A stretch of 64,000 nt of DNA from Methanoregula sp. Lineage in GTDB: Archaea > Halobacteriota > Methanomicrobia > Methanomicrobiales > Methanospirillaceae. Location of the stretch: NCBI GenBank assembly GCA_041645435.1, contig JBAZQB010000005.1:192588-256587 (forward strand). The letters run 5' to 3'. Each line of letters begins with the position of its first letter. Position 1 is the first letter of the stretch. The translations under genes were made by a program, and so were the position numbers. This document shows, one piece after another, positions 63,928 through 64,000 of this stretch. The notes below the pieces were generated by a model that saw only the letters and a list, made by a program, of their open reading frames with translations, did no database searches and was not told the origin of the DNA.

Positions 63928-64000
63928 TCAGTTCCTGATAAAATTTTTTAATAGCTGAATACCTTGCTTATGACTTTTTTCCGGATGAAACTGAACCCCG
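63928..64000 (-). CDS. hisH: HisH-like glutaminase subunit, partial (C-terminus)
   Basis: The last 23 codons are visible: GVQFHPEKSHKQGIQLLKNF then IRN and a stop. The HPEKS carries the catalytic His-Glu pair of a class I glutaminase and the string aligns with the end of the HisH homologue at 30682 (GVQFHPEKSRNSGIRLIKNF). The N-terminal part lies beyond the right edge of the window. GAGGAT downstream of its stop serves as ribosome-binding site for the HisF-like gene. Confidence 0.85.
   Translation of the reverse strand, partial: GVQFHPEKSHKQGIQLLKNFIRN

Noticed and set aside
1..64000. CRISPR array, tRNA or rRNA genes
   Set aside because: No regularly spaced repeats and no cloverleaf or rRNA-like sequence was noticed on either strand by eye; a covariance search was not possible.

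Overview
The window looks like part of an archaeal chromosome, most likely a methanogen of the Methanomicrobiales type. This is inferred from GGTGA/GGAG ribosome-binding sites with short spacing, frequent TTG and GTG starts, A/T-rich TATA-like boxes, a CxxC-x17-CxxC zinc-ribbon protein, and several genes resembling archaeal N-glycan (agl) genes. No rRNA, tRNA or CRISPR array was seen, so species cannot be named.

About 62 of the 64 kb is one very large surface-glycan (S-layer/archaellin glycosylation or exopolysaccharide) locus. Only the first 2.2 kb is different: a YkgJ-type metal-chelating protein, a DUF1294 membrane protein and a small zinc ribbon.

Layout. 2.2-9.8 kb: nucleotide-sugar genes (4-epimerase and 6-dehydrogenase pair, WecB, RmlA, epimerase) with an asparagine-synthase-like amidotransferase. 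10.5-14.2 kb: two glycosyltransferases on the minus strand flanking an IS1595-type transposase relic. 14.3-18.7 kb and 21.6-23.0 kb: an unusual, tightly overlapped set (2-hydroxyacid dehydrogenase, epimerase, radical SAM/SPASM, cytidylyltransferase, SDR; then HAD phosphatase and cyclase-family hydrolase) that suggests an uncharacterised CMP-activated building block. 18.7-30 kb: radical SAM enzymes of the B12-binding type, FkbM methyltransferase, a GT-B-like protein. 29.4-32 kb: an amidotransferase/HisH/HisF set that would convert an acetamido sugar to an acetamidino sugar. 32.4-43.6 kb: a legionaminic/sialic-acid-like module (NeuB, NeuC, PHP phosphatase, ATP-grasp, aminotransferase, 4,6-dehydratase, SDR, CMP-sugar synthetase, oxidoreductase). 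43.9-50 kb: GT-like protein, second copy of the long radical SAM protein, two methyltransferases. 50-58.8 kb: second amidotransferase, second AsnB, and a second nonulosonate-type module (NeuB, GNAT, epimerase, aminotransferase, oxidoreductase, cytidylyltransferase). 58.9-61.1 kb: the Wzt/Wzm ABC exporter. 61.8-64 kb: a GT4 glycosyltransferase and a second HisF/HisH pair, the latter cut by the window end.

Together the genes would make several CMP-, UDP- and dTDP-activated sugars, decorate them by amidation, methylation and probably radical chemistry, polymerise them and export them through the ABC transporter. Transposase relics (three), a 114-bp MITE (two copies), GC-rich hairpin repeats, a decayed second ABC ATPase and a partly homogenised gene duplication show that the locus has been built by repeated insertion and recombination. 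The most notable points are the radical-SAM/CMP module at 14-23 kb, the two HisF homologues that have each lost a different catalytic aspartate, the NeuB gene with no canonical start codon, and the MITE with intact target duplication.
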